Positions 1 to 9,878 of a stretch of 64,000 nt of DNA are shown here, in pieces. The DNA is from Brevibacterium sp. CS2 (GTDB lineage: Bacteria > Actinomycetota > Actinomycetes > Actinomycetales > Brevibacteriaceae): positions 1,240,001 through 1,304,000 of the forward strand of contig NZ_CP040020.1 in the NCBI RefSeq assembly GCF_005280295.1, in the 5' to 3' direction. Both the position numbers and the translations under genes were made by a program. Under the pieces are notes generated by a model. That model was not told the origin of the DNA. It saw only the letters and a list, made by a program, of their open reading frames with translations, and made no database searches. Each line of letters opens with the position of its first letter. The first letter of the stretch is position 1.

Positions 1-2642
1 ATGATGAAGCCCTTCTCCGCGCGGAGCACGTGCATGGTCTCCGTGCCGTAGGGGGTGATGTCGAACTCGGCGCCCGCCTGGGCGACGGCATCCCACAGGG
101 CCAGGCCGTGCCACGCCTCGACATTGAGCTCGAAGGCCAGCTCGCCGGAGAACGAGATCCGACACACCCGCGCCGGAATGCCGCCGGCGAGCACCGTGTC
201 GCGGATGTCCATGAAGCGGAACGCCTCCCGGGACACGTCGAGATCCGGAGCCAGTGCGCCGACGACCGCTCGCGACTGCGGGCCGACGACCGCGACGGTG
301 GCGAGCTGTTCGGTCACCGAGGTGCACACGACGTCGAGGTCCGGCCATTCGGTCTGCAGCCATTCCTCGAGCCAGTCGAGGACGGCAGCGGCCCCGCCGG
401 TGGTCGTGGTGAGGACGAAGTGGTCAGCGGCGATCCGGAACACCGTGCCGTCGTCGAAGATCATCCCGTCCGGGGTGCACATCACCCCGTAGCGGGCCCT
501 GCCGATGCCGAGCTTCGTGTAGCCGTTCGTGTAGATCCGGTTGAGGAACTCCGCGGCGTCGGTCCCGCGCACGTCGATCGTGCCGAGCGTCGAGGCGTCC
601 ATGAAGCCCACGGACTCCCGGACGGCGGCGCACTCGCGCAGCACCGCGGCGTCCATGTCCTCCCCGAGGCGCGGGAAGTACCGGGGGCGCTTCCACTGGC
701 CTACGTCCTCGAACTCCGCGCCGTGGGCCACGTGCCAGGGGTGGATCGAGGTGACCCGGGCGGGTTCGAACAGCTCGCCGCGGCGCCGGCCGGCGAGCGC
801 GGCGAAGGACACCGGGGTGGCCGGGGCTCGGAACCGGGTGGTGCCGATCTCCCCGGGATCGTCCGCCCCGATGATCTGCGCGATGACGCCGATCGCGGCG
901 AGGCCGCTCGTACGGCCCTGGTCGTGCGCGGTGCCGATCGAGGTGTAGCGCTTGATGTGCTCGACGCTGCGCATGCCGGCCCCGGTGGCGCGCAGGATGT
1001 CCGCGACGGTCTGATCGCGCTGGAGATCGACGAAGTGCTCGTCGAGGTCCGCCGGGTCGAAGTCGCCGCCGGCGCTGGGACTGAACGGCCCGGCGGGGTT
1101 CGCCGGCCCGGCGGGGACGAGCCACAGCGGGCGGATGGGGGCGGTGTCCTGGTCCGGTGTGCCGGTTGCATCGGACTCCGGCGCGTCTGCTGCGGCTGCG
1201 GTGTCCGGGTCCGGCTTGCCGGTGGCAACGTACTCCGGCGCACCGACGTCGCTGCCCACCGTCGCCTCGGCGGCGAATCCGGCAGCTGCGGCCGCGCGAG
1301 CACCCAACTTCGCCCCTTCGGCCACCGCCGCTTCGGTGTCGAGGGTGCCGCGGAGCGCCCCGGCGAGGTGCTGGTCGCGGACCGGCGTGCTCGGGACGAA
1401 CGCCGCGAGTCTCGGGTCCCACTCGACCGGACCGCGCTGGCTGTGGAGGTGCACGGCCGGGCTCCACCCGCCGGACACCGCGAGCGCATCGGCGTCGAAC
1501 GCGAGCAGATCCCCCACCGGATCGCCGGAGTCGTCGAGCGCATGGACGCTGACGCCGGACAGGTGGCCGTCGGCGTCGCCTGCCGTGTTCGTCACCGCGG
1601 AGCGGAGGTGCACCGGGAGGCCGAGCGCGGCGCTCACCCGGGCGGCGGCGGGGCTCGCGGTGGGCCGGGAGTCGACGAGCGCGACGACCTCGACCCCGGC
1701 GGCGTGGAGGTCCGCGGCGGTCGCGTAGGCGGAGTCGTTCGTCGTCGCGACGACGACGCGGTGCCCGACGGCCACACCCCAGCGGTTGAGGTAGGCGCGG
1801 GCGGCACCGGCGAGCACGATGCCCGGCCGGTCGTTGCCGCGGAACACGATCGGCCGCTCGTGCGCACCGGTGGCGAGCACCACCTGCCGGGCGCGGATGT
1901 GATGCACGCGCTCGCGGGAGACGCCGGCGGGCACCGGGCCTGCGAGGTGGTCGGTGCGCCTCTCCACGGCGACGACATGGTTCGAGTCGTAGCTGCCGGC
2001 GGCGGAGGTGCGCTGCAGGCGGGTCGATTCCGGGGCGGCGTCGAACTCGTCGACGGTCGCGGAGATCCAGTCCGCCGCCGGCCGGCCTGCGACCCGCTCC
2101 TCCCGGGTGGACAGCAGTGCGCCACCGGGCTCGGGCTGGTCGTCTGCGAGGACGACGCGCGCCCCGGTGCGGGCGGCCGCCAGGGCCGCGGCCAGCCCGG
2201 CGGGCCCGGCGCCGACGACGAGGACGTCGGTATGGATGTGCACGTGGTCGTACTCCGCCTCGTCCGTCCGTGGGTCGAGCACGCCCTGTCCGGAGACCCA
2301 GTCGGCCCGTAGGCCCTCGATGAGCTCGACCGTGGTGGCGGTGAGCATCGACTCGTCGACCTCGCCGGGGCGGCGGGCGGCCACGGTGACGAGGGCGTTG
2401 GGTTCCTCGACCCCGGCGGCCATGATGCCGCGCGGGCGGTTCCGGTAGAGGGAGTCGCCGCAGCGGACAAGGCCGGCGCCGAGTGCTGCGGAGGCGAGCG
2501 TGTCCCCGGGGTGGCCGGTGAGCGTGCGGCCGGCAAGCTCGAAGCTCAACGCGGTGTCCCGGTCGATCCGGGCGTGCGGGACGGCGGCGGCCGGGAGCCG
2601 GTGCGGGCCGCGGGCGAGGCTGTGCGCGGGTGCGGGGGTCAT
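1..2642 (-). CDS. soxA: Sarcosine oxidase alpha subunit, C-terminus cut by window edge
   Basis: Large subunit of heterotetrameric sarcosine oxidase, which oxidises sarcosine to glycine and passes the one-carbon unit to tetrahydrofolate. About 880 residues are visible, against about 965 usual. An N-terminal ferredoxin-like part is followed by a dinucleotide-binding [10 protein letters not shown] motif near residue 140. A GcvT-like folate domain starts near residue 700 and runs to AEKGFII at the edge. The start is the ATG at 2642, which overlaps the soxD stop as ATGA, so the subunits are translationally coupled. soxG would be expected beyond the left edge. The frame stays open to position 1. 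Confidence 0.93.
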   Translation of the reverse strand, partial: MTPAPAHSLARGPHRLPAAAVPHARIDRDTALSFELAGRTLTGHPGDTLASAALGAGLVRCGDSLYRNRPRGIMAAGVEEPNALVTVAARRPGEVDESMLTATTVELIEGLRADWVSGQGVLDPRTDEAEYDHVHIHTDVLVVGAGPAGLAAALAAARTGARVVLADDQPEPGGALLSTREERVAGRPAADWISATVDEFDAAPESTRLQRTSAAGSYDSNHVVAVERRTDHLAGPVPAGVSRERVHHIRARQVVLATGAHERPIVFRGNDRPGIVLAGAARAYLNRWGVAVGHRVVVATTNDSAYATAADLHAAGVEVVALVDSRPTASPAAARVSAALGLPVHLRSAVTNTAGDADGHLSGVSVHALDDSGDPVGDLLAFDADALAVSGGWSPAVHLHSQRGPVEWDPRLAAFVPSTPVRDQHLAGALRGTLDTEAAVAEGAKLGARAAAAAGFAAEATVGSDVGAPEYVATGKPDPDTAAAADAPESDATGTPDQDTAPIRPLWLVPAGPANPAGPFSPSAGGDFDPADLDEHFVDLQRDQTVADILRATGAGMRSVEHIKRYTSIGTAHDQGRTSGLAAIGVIAQIIGADDPGEIGTTRFRAPATPVSFAALAGRRRGELFEPARVTSIHPWHVAHGAEFEDVGQWKRPRYFPRLGEDMDAAVLRECAAVRESVGFMDASTLGTIDVRGTDAAEFLNRIYTNGYTKLGIGRARYGVMCTPDGMIFDDGTVFRIAADHFVLTTTTGGAAAVLDWLEEWLQTEWPDLDVVCTSVTEQLATVAVVGPQSRAVVGALAPDLDVSREAFRFMDIRDTVLAGGIPARVCRISFSGELAFELNVEAWHGLALWDAVAQAGAEFDITPYGTETMHVLRAEKGFI

Positions 2643-3142
2643 CGCTCGTCTCCCTCGGAGGTCGGGTGGGATGCGGGGGATTCCCCGGGCGCAGCCGGGT
2701 CTCCCGCGGCGGACCCGCCGGCCGGCGAGCCCGCTGAGGCGGGAGCCGTGTGGGCGGTGGCGGTCCGGGCGTGGGAGCCGGAGGAGGCGATCGCGCGGGC
2801 CGCGGGGTCGCCCTTGGCGTGGTGCGCCGGGGAGAGTGCGGCCGCGGACCCGGGTGGCGCCTCGGCCGCGGTGTCCGGGCGCGGGGCGCCGATCGGGTAG
2901 ACGGCGGAGATCTCGTAGGTCTCGGTGTCGCGGATGGTGTTGAACCAACGGCGGCAGCCGGCGGTGTGGAGCCAGCGCTCGGCGAGCATGCCGCGCGGGT
3001 TGTCGCGGTAGAAGAGGTACTCCGCCCACTCCCGGTCGCTCAGCGCCTCCGGGTCGGCGGGGTAGGGGACGTGGGCCTGCCCGCCGTGGCGGTACTCGGT
3101 CTCGTCGCGCGGCCCGCAGTACGGGCATTCGATGAGCAGCAT
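2639..3142 (-). CDS. soxD: Sarcosine oxidase delta subunit with long Ala/Pro-rich C-terminal tail
   Basis: Small zinc-binding subunit of heterotetrameric sarcosine oxidase, 167 residues. The first 85 or so residues match the family. Cys6, Cys9, His59 and Cys63 sit in the positions of the known zinc ligands. Residues from about 86 to 167 form a low-complexity Ala/Pro/Ser/Gly tail not found in typical SoxD proteins of about 100 residues. The gene lies 31 bp after soxB and overlaps soxA by four bases. The start at MLLIECPYC gives the usual N-terminus; the frame is open further upstream, but that part is antisense-like sequence inside soxB. Confidence 0.9.
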   Translation of the reverse strand: MLLIECPYCGPRDETEYRHGGQAHVPYPADPEALSDREWAEYLFYRDNPRGMLAERWLHTAGCRRWFNTIRDTETYEISAVYPIGAPRPDTAAEAPPGSAAALSPAHHAKGDPAARAIASSGSHARTATAHTAPASAGSPAGGSAAGDPAAPGESPASHPTSEGDER

Positions 3143-3173
3143 GGGATCTCCGGTGGTCGGGGCGGCGGTGGGG

Positions 3174-4391
3174 TCAGTGCGCAACGCCGGCGGCGCCGTG
3201 CTCGTCGATGAGGTGCCCGGTCTCGAAGCGGTCGAGCGTGAAGGGCGCGTTGAGCGGGTGCGGGCTGCCGGTGGCGATGGTGTGGGCGAAGGTGTACCCG
3301 GAGGCCGGGGTGCCCTTGAACCCGCCGGTGCCCCAGCCGGCGTTGACGTAGAAGCCGTCGAGCGGGGTGGGGCTGATGATCGGCGAGGCGTCGAGGGTGA
3401 CGTCGACGATCCCACCCCAGGTGCGGAGCACGTGCGCGCGGGCGAAGATCGGGAACAGCTCGACGGCCGCGGCGAGCTGCTCCTCGATGATGTGGAAGCT
3501 CCCGCGACGCCCGAACCCGGTGTAGCCGTCCACCCCGGCGCCCATGACGAGCTCCCCCTTGTGCGCCTGCGAGACGTAGACGTGCACGTGGTTGGACATG
3601 ACGACCGTGGGGTGGACGGGTTCGAAGAGCTCGGACACGAGCGCCTGGAGCGGGTGGGACTGGATCGGCAGGCGGATGCCCGCGCTCTGTGCGAGGTCCC
3701 AGCTGTCCCCGGCGACGGCCATGCCGACGGTGCCGGTGGCGATCCGCCCGCGGTTCGTCTCCACCCCGGTGACGCGGTCTCCTGCGGTGAGGAACCCCTC
3801 GACCTCGCAGTTCTGGATGATGTAGACGCCCATCGCATCGCACTGCCGGGCGAGCGCCCAGGCGACGTGGTCGTGCTTGGCGATGCCGCCGCGCGGCTGG
3901 TAGGTCGCCCCCATGACGGGGTAGCGGAGGTCGTCGGCGACGTTGATGATCGGGCACAGCTCTTTGACCTGCTGCGGGTCGAGCCATTCGGCGTCGACGC
4001 CGTTGAGGACGTTGGCGCCCACCCGGCGGGTGCCCTCGCGGACGTCGCCCAGGGTGTGCGCGAGGTTCATCACGCCGCGCTGGGAGAAGAGGAAGTCGTA
4101 GTCGAGGGCGGCCGGCAGCTCCTCCCAGAGCTTGAGCGAGTGCTCGTAGATCGCGGCGGATTCGTCCCACAGGTAGTTCGAGCGGATGATCGCGGTGTTG
4201 CGGGCCATGTTGCCCCCGGCCAGCCACCCCTTCTCGAGCACCGCGGTGTTCGTGATGCCGTGATTCACCGCGAGGTAGTAGGCGGTGGCGAGACCGTGTC
4301 CGCCGCCGCCGACGATCACCGCGTCGTAGGAGGCGCGCGGTTCGGGATTGCGCCACAGGAAATCGGGATGCTGGGGGAGAGCGTCGGCCAT
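3174..4391 (-). CDS. soxB: Sarcosine oxidase beta subunit
   Basis: FAD/FMN subunit of heterotetrameric sarcosine oxidase, 405 residues and full length. The FAD-binding glycine motif VGGGGHG is at residues 27-33. The AKHDHVAWA segment (His173/His175) is where the family attaches FMN covalently. The C-terminal [16 protein letters not shown] segment is typical of the DAO fold. It is the first gene of soxBDA. The ATG is preceded by GGAG eight bases upstream. A 12-bp palindrome lies in the divergent region shared with the GntR gene, which suggests control by that regulator. Confidence 0.95.
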   Translation of the reverse strand: MADALPQHPDFLWRNPEPRASYDAVIVGGGGHGLATAYYLAVNHGITNTAVLEKGWLAGGNMARNTAIIRSNYLWDESAAIYEHSLKLWEELPAALDYDFLFSQRGVMNLAHTLGDVREGTRRVGANVLNGVDAEWLDPQQVKELCPIINVADDLRYPVMGATYQPRGGIAKHDHVAWALARQCDAMGVYIIQNCEVEGFLTAGDRVTGVETNRGRIATGTVGMAVAGDSWDLAQSAGIRLPIQSHPLQALVSELFEPVHPTVVMSNHVHVYVSQAHKGELVMGAGVDGYTGFGRRGSFHIIEEQLAAAVELFPIFARAHVLRTWGGIVDVTLDASPIISPTPLDGFYVNAGWGTGGFKGTPASGYTFAHTIATGSPHPLNAPFTLDRFETGHLIDEHGAAGVAH

Positions 4392-4425
4392 TGCAGGCTC
4401 CGATCGGCTGAGGTAGCGTCGACTA

Positions 4426-4437
4426 CTGATATATCAG
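4426..4437. promoter_or_regulatory. Palindrome CTGATATATCAG, candidate GntR/FCD operator
   Basis: A perfect 12-bp palindrome sits in the 140-bp divergent gap, 35 bp from the soxB start and 94 bp from the gntR start. AT-rich palindromes of this size are typical sites for FadR-subfamily GntR proteins, and this is one of the few AT-rich spots nearby. Its role as operator is inferred. Confidence 0.55.
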
Positions 4438-4531
4438 AGTGCGATCAGCATAGGATCGGGATCAGGTGGGTGTCAACGGTTCCCGGGAAGGTTCCTGGTG
4501 GAGGGCCCGGGAGGAAAGGAAGTGAAGTGGG

Positions 4532-5185
4532 ATGACGGCAGCGGAGGCGCACGGCCATCGCTCGCTCGCCGAGCACAGCTACGCGGTGCTGCGCGATCGG
4601 CTCATCATGCTCGACATCCGGCCCGGCGACCCGGTGAACGAGGCGGCGCTCGCCGAGGAGCTCGGCATCGGCCGGACCCCCGTGCGCGAGGCGCTCAAGC
4701 GGCTCGAGGCCGAGCACCTCGTCGTGAGCTATCCGCGTCGCGGCACCTTCGCCACCGGTGTCGACATCACCGACCTCGCAGAGATCGCCGAGGTGCGCAT
4801 CCACCTCGAACCGGTCGCCGCCCGGCGGGCTGCGCGGAACACCACCGCCGAGGTGCGCTCGGGTGCCGAGCACCTGCTCGAGCGGCTGGGTTCGCTGGGC
4901 GCAGACAGCACACGGCGGGAGCTCCTCGCCGCCGACCTCGATATCCACCGCTTCGTGTACCGGGCCTCCGGCAGCGCCCACCTCGCCGACGTCCTCGTGC
5001 GGCTCGACAACCTGGCGACCCGGATCTGGAGCCTCGTGCTCGACCGGCTGCCGCACCTCGCCGGCCACGTCCACGAGCACGAGGACCTGCTTCGGGCGAT
5101 CGCGGCCGGCGACGAGGAGGCCGCGGCGCGGATCGCGGTGGAGCACGTCCGCAGCTTCGAGCAGCGGGTGCGGGAGAGTCTCTGA
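4532..5185 (+). CDS. GntR family regulator with FCD ligand-binding domain
   Basis: Transcription factor of 217 residues. The N-terminal winged helix (about residues 10-75) contains the recognition segment ELGIGRTPVREALKRLEAE. The C-terminal all-helical FCD domain (about 85-215) carries the metal-site type residues D..H in ADLDIHRF and the HVHEHEDLL segment. It is divergent from soxBDA, so it probably senses sarcosine or a related metabolite and controls that operon. The effector cannot be read from the sequence. The start follows an AGGAAAGGAAG purine-rich stretch. Confidence 0.88.
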   Translation: MTAAEAHGHRSLAEHSYAVLRDRLIMLDIRPGDPVNEAALAEELGIGRTPVREALKRLEAEHLVVSYPRRGTFATGVDITDLAEIAEVRIHLEPVAARRAARNTTAEVRSGAEHLLERLGSLGADSTRRELLAADLDIHRFVYRASGSAHLADVLVRLDNLATRIWSLVLDRLPHLAGHVHEHEDLLRAIAAGDEEAAARIAVEHVRSFEQRVRESL

Positions 5186-5272
5186 GCCGGTGTCGGCGTG
5201 CCGTCAGCGGGGAACGAGCCGTGGCCGCTCGCCCGGAAGCACGATCCTGCTGATGCGAACGCGAACGCGAAC

Positions 5273-5306
5273 GCGCCGGGGCCGGAAGTCATCCGGCCCC
5301 CGGCGC
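5273..5306. terminator. GC-rich hairpin between convergent genes
   Basis: GCGCCGGGGCCGGA and TCCGGCCCCCGGCGC pair over 14 bp with a single one-base bulge and a 5-nt loop. It lies between the 3' ends of gntR and the small basic gene, so it may end both. It has no clear T tract, which is common in high-GC actinobacteria. A (GCGAAC)3 tandem repeat at 5255-5272 lies just before it. Confidence 0.6.
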
Positions 5307-5340
5307 GAGGGGCGCTGGGTGTGCGCTGGAGCGCTGCGGC

Positions 5341-5532
5341 TCAGCGGCGGCGGTTGCGGAGTCCGCGCACGGCCTGCTTCGCCTTGCGGCGGGTGTTCGG
5401 GTCGGAGGCGCCACGGCGCAGCATGCCGAGCAGACCGCCGCTGGTCCCTCCGCTGCGGCCCATCGGGCGACCGCCTCGGCGGCCTCCGCGGGTGTTCGTG
5501 GCTCCGTTGAGGATGCGGCTGAGGATTCCCAC
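5341..5532 (-). CDS. Small basic Gly/Arg-rich protein, unknown function
   Basis: 63 residues starting at a GTG with AAGGTGAG placed correctly upstream. The protein begins MGILSRILNGATNTRGG, continues through a Gly/Arg-rich middle and ends KQAVRGLRNRRR. There is no signal peptide or membrane segment. The clustered arginines would suit nucleic-acid or membrane binding, but no family is recognised. It is divergent from the S9 peptidase gene. Acceptance as a gene rests on the ribosome site and the composition. Confidence 0.55.
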   Translation of the reverse strand: MGILSRILNGATNTRGGRRGGRPMGRSGGTSGGLLGMLRRGASDPNTRRKAKQAVRGLRNRRR

Positions 5533-5618
5533 GGCACTCACCTTTCGTCGTCGGGCCAACGACTCTTCCACGCCACAATGTGAGTTGTCTGAACTCGGGT
5601 GCTGTCCGCGGTGCTCGA

Positions 5619-5624
5619 TAGGGT
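5619..5624 (+). promoter_or_regulatory. -10 box of leaderless S9 peptidase gene
   Basis: TAGGGT ends exactly six bases before the ATG at 5631 and there is no ribosome site. This spacing places the transcription start at or next to the A of the ATG. Confidence 0.6.
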
Positions 5625-5630
5625 GAGGGT

Positions 5631-8192
5631 ATGACAGCACCGCAGCACTCCCCGTCCCCTGCCGCCTCCGTCCCCGCGCCGCCGGTCGCCGCGCGCGTGC
5701 CGCACGAGCGCACGCACCACGGCGACACCTTCGTCGACCACTACGAATGGCTGCGGGACAAGGAGTCCGCGCAGGTCATCGCCCACCTCGAGGCGGAGAA
5801 CGCCTACACCGCGGCCCGCACCGACCACCTCGCCGGTCTGCGCGAGGACATCTTCGAGGAGATCCGCGCCCGGGTGAAGGAGACCGACCTCTCCGTGCCC
5901 GTGCGCCGCGGCGACTGGTGGTACTTCTCCCGGACCACCGCGGGCAAGGACTACGCGGCGCGCTGCCGGGTCCCGGTGTCCGGTCCCGACGACTGGACCC
6001 CGCCGGACATCAGCGGGGGCGGGGAGCTGCCCGGTGAGCAGGTCGTGCTCGACTCGAATGTCGAAGCCGACGGCTGCGACTTCTTCTCCCTCGGCTCCTA
6101 CTCGGTGTCCCCGGACGGCACCCGCCTGGCCTGGGCGGCGGACACCGCCGGCGACGAGCGCTACACCCTGCGCATCCGCGACCTCACCACCGGGGAGGAC
6201 CTGCCCGACGAGATCCCGAACACCTTCGCCGGGGCATGCTTCGACGTCAGCGGCGAGTACGTCTTCTACACCACCGTCGACGACGCCTGGCGCCCGGACC
6301 GGGTGTGGCGCCACCGCGTGGGCTCGCCTGCCGCTGACGACGTCTGCGTGTTCGCCGAGGAGGACGAGAAGTACTTCGTCGGGATGGGCGTGAGCCGTTC
6401 GGAGCGCTACCTCTTCTTCGTCACCGCCTCGAAGATCACCACCGGGTACTGGTACCTCGACGCACTCGACCCCGCCGGCACCCCGCGCCCGGTGTGGCCG
6501 CGCCGGGAAGGTGTCGAGTACTCCGTCGAGCACGCGATCATCAGCGGCGAGGACCGGTTCCTCATCGTCCACAACCGCGACCGGGCGGACTTCGAGATCA
6601 CCGACGTCCCCGTCAGCGACCCCGAGTCCGAGGGCCGCGCCGTGCTCACGGAGATCGAGGGCAGGAGGATCGAGGAGATCGACGCGTTCCGCTCGTTCCT
6701 CGCCGTGTCCTACCGGGAGGGCGGGTTCGCCCGCGTCGGGGTCATCGCTGTGCGCGACGAGAGCCCGGAGGAGCTCGTCGCCGACCGCGGGGACTCGGGG
6801 CTCGGTGCCGAGTCCCAGCGCGGGGACGAGCAGACCGGGGCCGAGGCGGACGCCGGGCGGCGTGCCGGTGCGGCCGGAGCTGAGGCGCGGGGCGCCTCGG
6901 CGACGGATGCGGGGCAGGCGCGGGACGGCTCTGCCGCGGGCGTCGCGCTCGCCGCAGGGAGCCCGGTCCCGCCGCGCCCGGAATCCGAGCCCGTGCCGGA
7001 CGCTCACACCGGGCGCTCGCTCGAGGGCCTTCCGCACTCCCCGTACTCGGAGATGGTCGAGGTGGCCGCGGACGAACCGATCGGCACCATGGGCGTCGGG
7101 GCGAACCCGGAATGGACGCAGCCGCGCCTGCGCCTGGGCTACACCTCGATGGTGACGCCCTCGGTGGTGTTCGGGTACGACGTCGCGAGCGGGGAGCGCA
7201 CAGTCCTCAAGCGGCAGCCGGTGCTCGGCGGCGTCGATGTCGCCGACTACGAGCAGGACCTCGTGTGGGCGCGCGCCGCCGACGGCACGGAGATCCCGGT
7301 GTCGCTGGTGTGGCGCACCGATGCAGTTCCGGCCGAAGGGCCCGCGCCGACCCTGCTCTACGGCTACGGCTCCTACGAGGCGAGCATGGACCCGTACTTC
7401 TCCGTCGCCCGGCTCTCGCTGCTCGACCGGGGCGTCGTCTACGCGATCGCCCACGTGCGCGGCGGCGGCGAGATGGGTCGCCAGTGGTATGAGGAGGGGC
7501 GGACGCTGACGAAGAAGAACACCTTCACCGACTTCATCGCCGCCGCCGACCACCTCATCGCCGCCGGCCGTGCGGTGCCGGAGCGGATGGTCGCGATGGG
7601 CGGCTCCGCCGGCGGGCTGCTCATGGGTGCGGTCGCGAACATGGCCCCGGACCGGTTCGCCGGGATCAGCGCGCACGTCCCCTTCGTCGACGCGCTGACC
7701 TCGATCCTCATGCCGGAGCTGCCGCTCACCGTCATCGAGTGGGACGAATGGGGCGACCCGCTCCACGACCCGGAGGTCTACGCGTACATGCGGGACTACT
7801 CCCCGTACGAGAACGTCACCGAGCAGGAATACCCCCGGATCCTCGCGATCACCTCGCTCAACGACACCCGCGTCCTCTACGTCGAGCCGGCCAAGTGGGT
7901 GGCCCGGCTGCGCGAGGTCGGGGCGGACGCCCTCCTCAAGACGGAGATGGCCGCCGGGCACGGCGGCGCCTCGGGCCGCTACGACGCGTGGCGCGAGACC
8001 GCCTTCGACTTCGCCTGGACACTCGACGTGCTCGGACTCGCCGAGGGTGGTTCGTCTCCTGCCGGAAATGCGGAGGGTGGTGCATCCCCGGCTCGCGACG
8101 CGGAGGGTGATGGTGCGGGCAGCACCTCGACGGACGGCGCGCACGTCGAGTCGTCCACTGACAGCGCCACCGGCGCAGAGGGCGAGCGGTGA
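5631..8192 (+). CDS. ptrB: S9A oligopeptidase B-like serine peptidase with low-complexity insertion
   Basis: Cytoplasmic prolyl-oligopeptidase-family enzyme, 853 residues, predicted to cleave short peptides (oligopeptidase B type, after basic residues). The N-terminal seven-bladed propeller is followed by an alpha/beta-hydrolase domain with Ser659 in MGGSAGGLL, Asp745 in SLNDTRVLY and His777 in AAGHGGASGRY. It is longer than the usual 690-720 residues. About 80 Ala/Gly/Glu/Arg-rich residues (near 382-462) interrupt the propeller, and a roughly 45-residue low-complexity tail follows the catalytic domain. It overlaps the next gene as GTGA. Confidence 0.92.
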   Translation: MTAPQHSPSPAASVPAPPVAARVPHERTHHGDTFVDHYEWLRDKESAQVIAHLEAENAYTAARTDHLAGLREDIFEEIRARVKETDLSVPVRRGDWWYFSRTTAGKDYAARCRVPVSGPDDWTPPDISGGGELPGEQVVLDSNVEADGCDFFSLGSYSVSPDGTRLAWAADTAGDERYTLRIRDLTTGEDLPDEIPNTFAGACFDVSGEYVFYTTVDDAWRPDRVWRHRVGSPAADDVCVFAEEDEKYFVGMGVSRSERYLFFVTASKITTGYWYLDALDPAGTPRPVWPRREGVEYSVEHAIISGEDRFLIVHNRDRADFEITDVPVSDPESEGRAVLTEIEGRRIEEIDAFRSFLAVSYREGGFARVGVIAVRDESPEELVADRGDSGLGAESQRGDEQTGAEADAGRRAGAAGAEARGASATDAGQARDGSAAGVALAAGSPVPPRPESEPVPDAHTGRSLEGLPHSPYSEMVEVAADEPIGTMGVGANPEWTQPRLRLGYTSMVTPSVVFGYDVASGERTVLKRQPVLGGVDVADYEQDLVWARAADGTEIPVSLVWRTDAVPAEGPAPTLLYGYGSYEASMDPYFSVARLSLLDRGVVYAIAHVRGGGEMGRQWYEEGRTLTKKNTFTDFIAAADHLIAAGRAVPERMVAMGGSAGGLLMGAVANMAPDRFAGISAHVPFVDALTSILMPELPLTVIEWDEWGDPLHDPEVYAYMRDYSPYENVTEQEYPRILAITSLNDTRVLYVEPAKWVARLREVGADALLKTEMAAGHGGASGRYDAWRETAFDFAWTLDVLGLAEGGSSPAGNAEGGASPARDAEGDGAGSTSTDGAHVESSTDSATGAEGER

Positions 8193-8632
8193 CCGGGCCA
8201 CCCGACGCGAGTGCGGCGGCGGTGAGCGCCGCAGCCGCACCGCTCGCCCTCGGTGTCCCCGAGGCCCCGGGGCTCGGGCTCGGGGCGCTGGCCGGGCTCC
8301 TCGTGCTGTTCGTTGCCGTGGTGGCCCTGGGCGTCGTGGTCCACCGGCCCATCAAGGCCGCCGCCGACGGTCGCCTCGGGCCCGAGGACGGCGGCGGGAT
8401 CCGCACCTCGGCGACCCTGCGCTCTCCGGAGGCCTGGCAGCTCGGACACCAGGCGGCGATGATCTACGTCCGCGCGATGCCGGTGATCATGGTGCTCGTC
8501 GTGCTCGGCGGGATCGCCGGCACGCTCTGGGGCGGTGCGATGGTGGGCTTCGCGGTGGGCCTCGTCGGCCTCGCCATCGAGGTCTTCATCATCGCGATGG
8601 CGCGCATCTTCGCCCACATCGCCGCCCGCTGA
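8189..8632 (+). CDS. SdpI-like small membrane protein
   Basis: 147-residue membrane protein with one hydrophobic segment near residues 28-52 and two more in the last 55 residues. The segment RTSATLRSPEAWQLGHQAA matches the signature of the SdpI/YhfL family, whose founder protects Bacillus against the SdpC toxin. Most actinobacterial members have no known role. The GTG start overlaps the peptidase stop by four bases, indicating translational coupling. An immunity function is not implied by this context. Confidence 0.72.
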   Translation: MTGPPDASAAAVSAAAAPLALGVPEAPGLGLGALAGLLVLFVAVVALGVVVHRPIKAAADGRLGPEDGGGIRTSATLRSPEAWQLGHQAAMIYVRAMPVIMVLVVLGGIAGTLWGGAMVGFAVGLVGLAIEVFIIAMARIFAHIAAR

Positions 8633-8691
8633 CGAACGCCGGCCCACCCGGGGACCTCCGGGTGGATGCGATTGTTTCTGCGGGAGCCGAC

Positions 8692-8730
8692 CGAATATCC
8701 GCCCGGCCGGCCTCTGCGGGCGGATATTCG
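8692..8730. terminator. Perfect 14-bp hairpin between convergent genes
   Basis: CGAATATCCGCCCG at 8692-8705 is the exact reverse complement of 8717-8730, with an 11-nt loop. It sits between the converging SdpI-like and DUF559 genes and probably terminates transcription from both sides. Confidence 0.7.
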
Positions 8731-8789
8731 ATTGTCGCTTGCAGGATGAGCTGCATCGAGGCGGAATGTGCGGGGCGGGGTGCCGGCGC

Positions 8790-9878
8790 TCAGAGGACTG
8801 CGGCGATGAAGCGGTCGAGGTCGAACAGCTCGGCCCATTCGACGCGGTGCACCGACCACCGGAGCTTCCGCAGCCGCTGCTCCTTGCGCCACTGACGCCT
8901 CAGCGCCGCGTGCGGGTCCCCGGCGAGGTGGTACTTCTCGTGTCCGTCGAACTCGACGGCCGTCCGTGACGCGGAGTCGGCGAAGTCGAGACGGGCGATG
9001 AACCCCTCCTCGTCGTACACCTCGACCTGCTGCTCGAAGCGGGCCAGGTGCCCGATCTGGTGGAGCCGCAGCTTCGTCAGCGATTCGCCGGCGCTCTCCG
9101 AGACTGCAGAGGCGAGCTCGACGAGGAGGCGCAGCGCGCGTCGTCGGTGACCGTGGGGATGCAGTACCTGCGCCTCCCGCAGCTCGGCCGGGGTGAGCAG
9201 GCCACGGTGGAGCGCGTCCTCGGCCATCGGGAATCCGAGGTCGAGTCCGTGCTCGAGCGCGACGTCGAGCACTGTCCACGGGACGCTCGTCACCGCTCGG
9301 GACCGCGCCGGCCGCACGGTGCCGGGAGCCGAACCGGGAAGCGGGATGAACCCCTCGGGCAGATGGACATCCGGTTCGTCCGACTCCGCTCCGGAGAGCG
9401 CGCCGGGGCGGAGCAGCCCACGGGCGGGTGCGCGGACCCGATGGAGCTCCGGTGCGGCGAGCGGATGGAGCCGGAGGCGCCGATTGGTGAATCGTCGGCC
9501 CTCCCGCTGTGCTTCGACGACCGGCTCGGCGGGCACCGCGAACGCGAGGCCGAGCACCTGCGCCGCCGAGGTGTGCGACAGCACCGGCACTCCGGCGGCC
9601 GAGGCCGCGAGCCCGTGGGCGGTGAGGTCGAAGGCCTCGAGGAGGATCCGGCGCTTGAGCGCTTCGACCTCGTAGGTGGGAACGGTGCGCAGGACGCGGT
9701 GCACCTCGTGGTCCGCGGCGGTGAGGAGCCGGGAGATCGAGGGGTGAGCGGGGCAGTCACGGGTGATGATTCCAACACCGGTGAGGACGACCGAGAAGCA
9801 GCACTTCCGCGCGGATCCGAGCGCGGCGTCACGGATCCCGATCGAGCGGAGCCAGCGGGTGGAGGCGATGAGAGTCAT
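8790..9878 (-). CDS. DUF559/VSR-like endonuclease-fold protein
   Basis: 362 residues. The C-terminal part (about 265-360) has the pattern of the VSR-like DUF559 domain common in actinobacteria: a D/E core in DEEGFIARLDFADSASRTAV, then EFDGHEKYH and the final EQRLRKLRWSVHRVEW strand. The N-terminal two thirds resemble the AbiEi-like proteins in which this domain often occurs. It stands alone, with no partner antitoxin or modification gene nearby. A role in nucleic-acid cleavage or as a toxin-antitoxin relative is possible but not shown. The start is the ATG at 9878. Confidence 0.75.
   Translation of the reverse strand: MTLIASTRWLRSIGIRDAALGSARKCCFSVVLTGVGIITRDCPAHPSISRLLTAADHEVHRVLRTVPTYEVEALKRRILLEAFDLTAHGLAASAAGVPVLSHTSAAQVLGLAFAVPAEPVVEAQREGRRFTNRRLRLHPLAAPELHRVRAPARGLLRPGALSGAESDEPDVHLPEGFIPLPGSAPGTVRPARSRAVTSVPWTVLDVALEHGLDLGFPMAEDALHRGLLTPAELREAQVLHPHGHRRRALRLLVELASAVSESAGESLTKLRLHQIGHLARFEQQVEVYDEEGFIARLDFADSASRTAVEFDGHEKYHLAGDPHAALRRQWRKEQRLRKLRWSVHRVEWAELFDLDRFIAAVL

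Noticed and set aside
30-2312. 760-codon plus-strand frame over soxA
   Set aside because: Antisense to a clear sarcosine oxidase gene; composition is Arg/Gly/Val/Glu-rich shadow sequence.
5538-8240. 900-codon minus-strand frame over the S9 peptidase
   Set aside because: Antisense to a gene with an intact catalytic triad; no recognisable domain.
8189-8632. SdpI-like protein as immunity to a bacteriocin
   Set aside because: No toxin gene or maturation genes are nearby; it is coupled to a peptidase gene instead.
8790-9878. DUF559 protein as part of a defence island
   Set aside because: It stands alone among housekeeping genes with no methylase, antitoxin or other defence gene.
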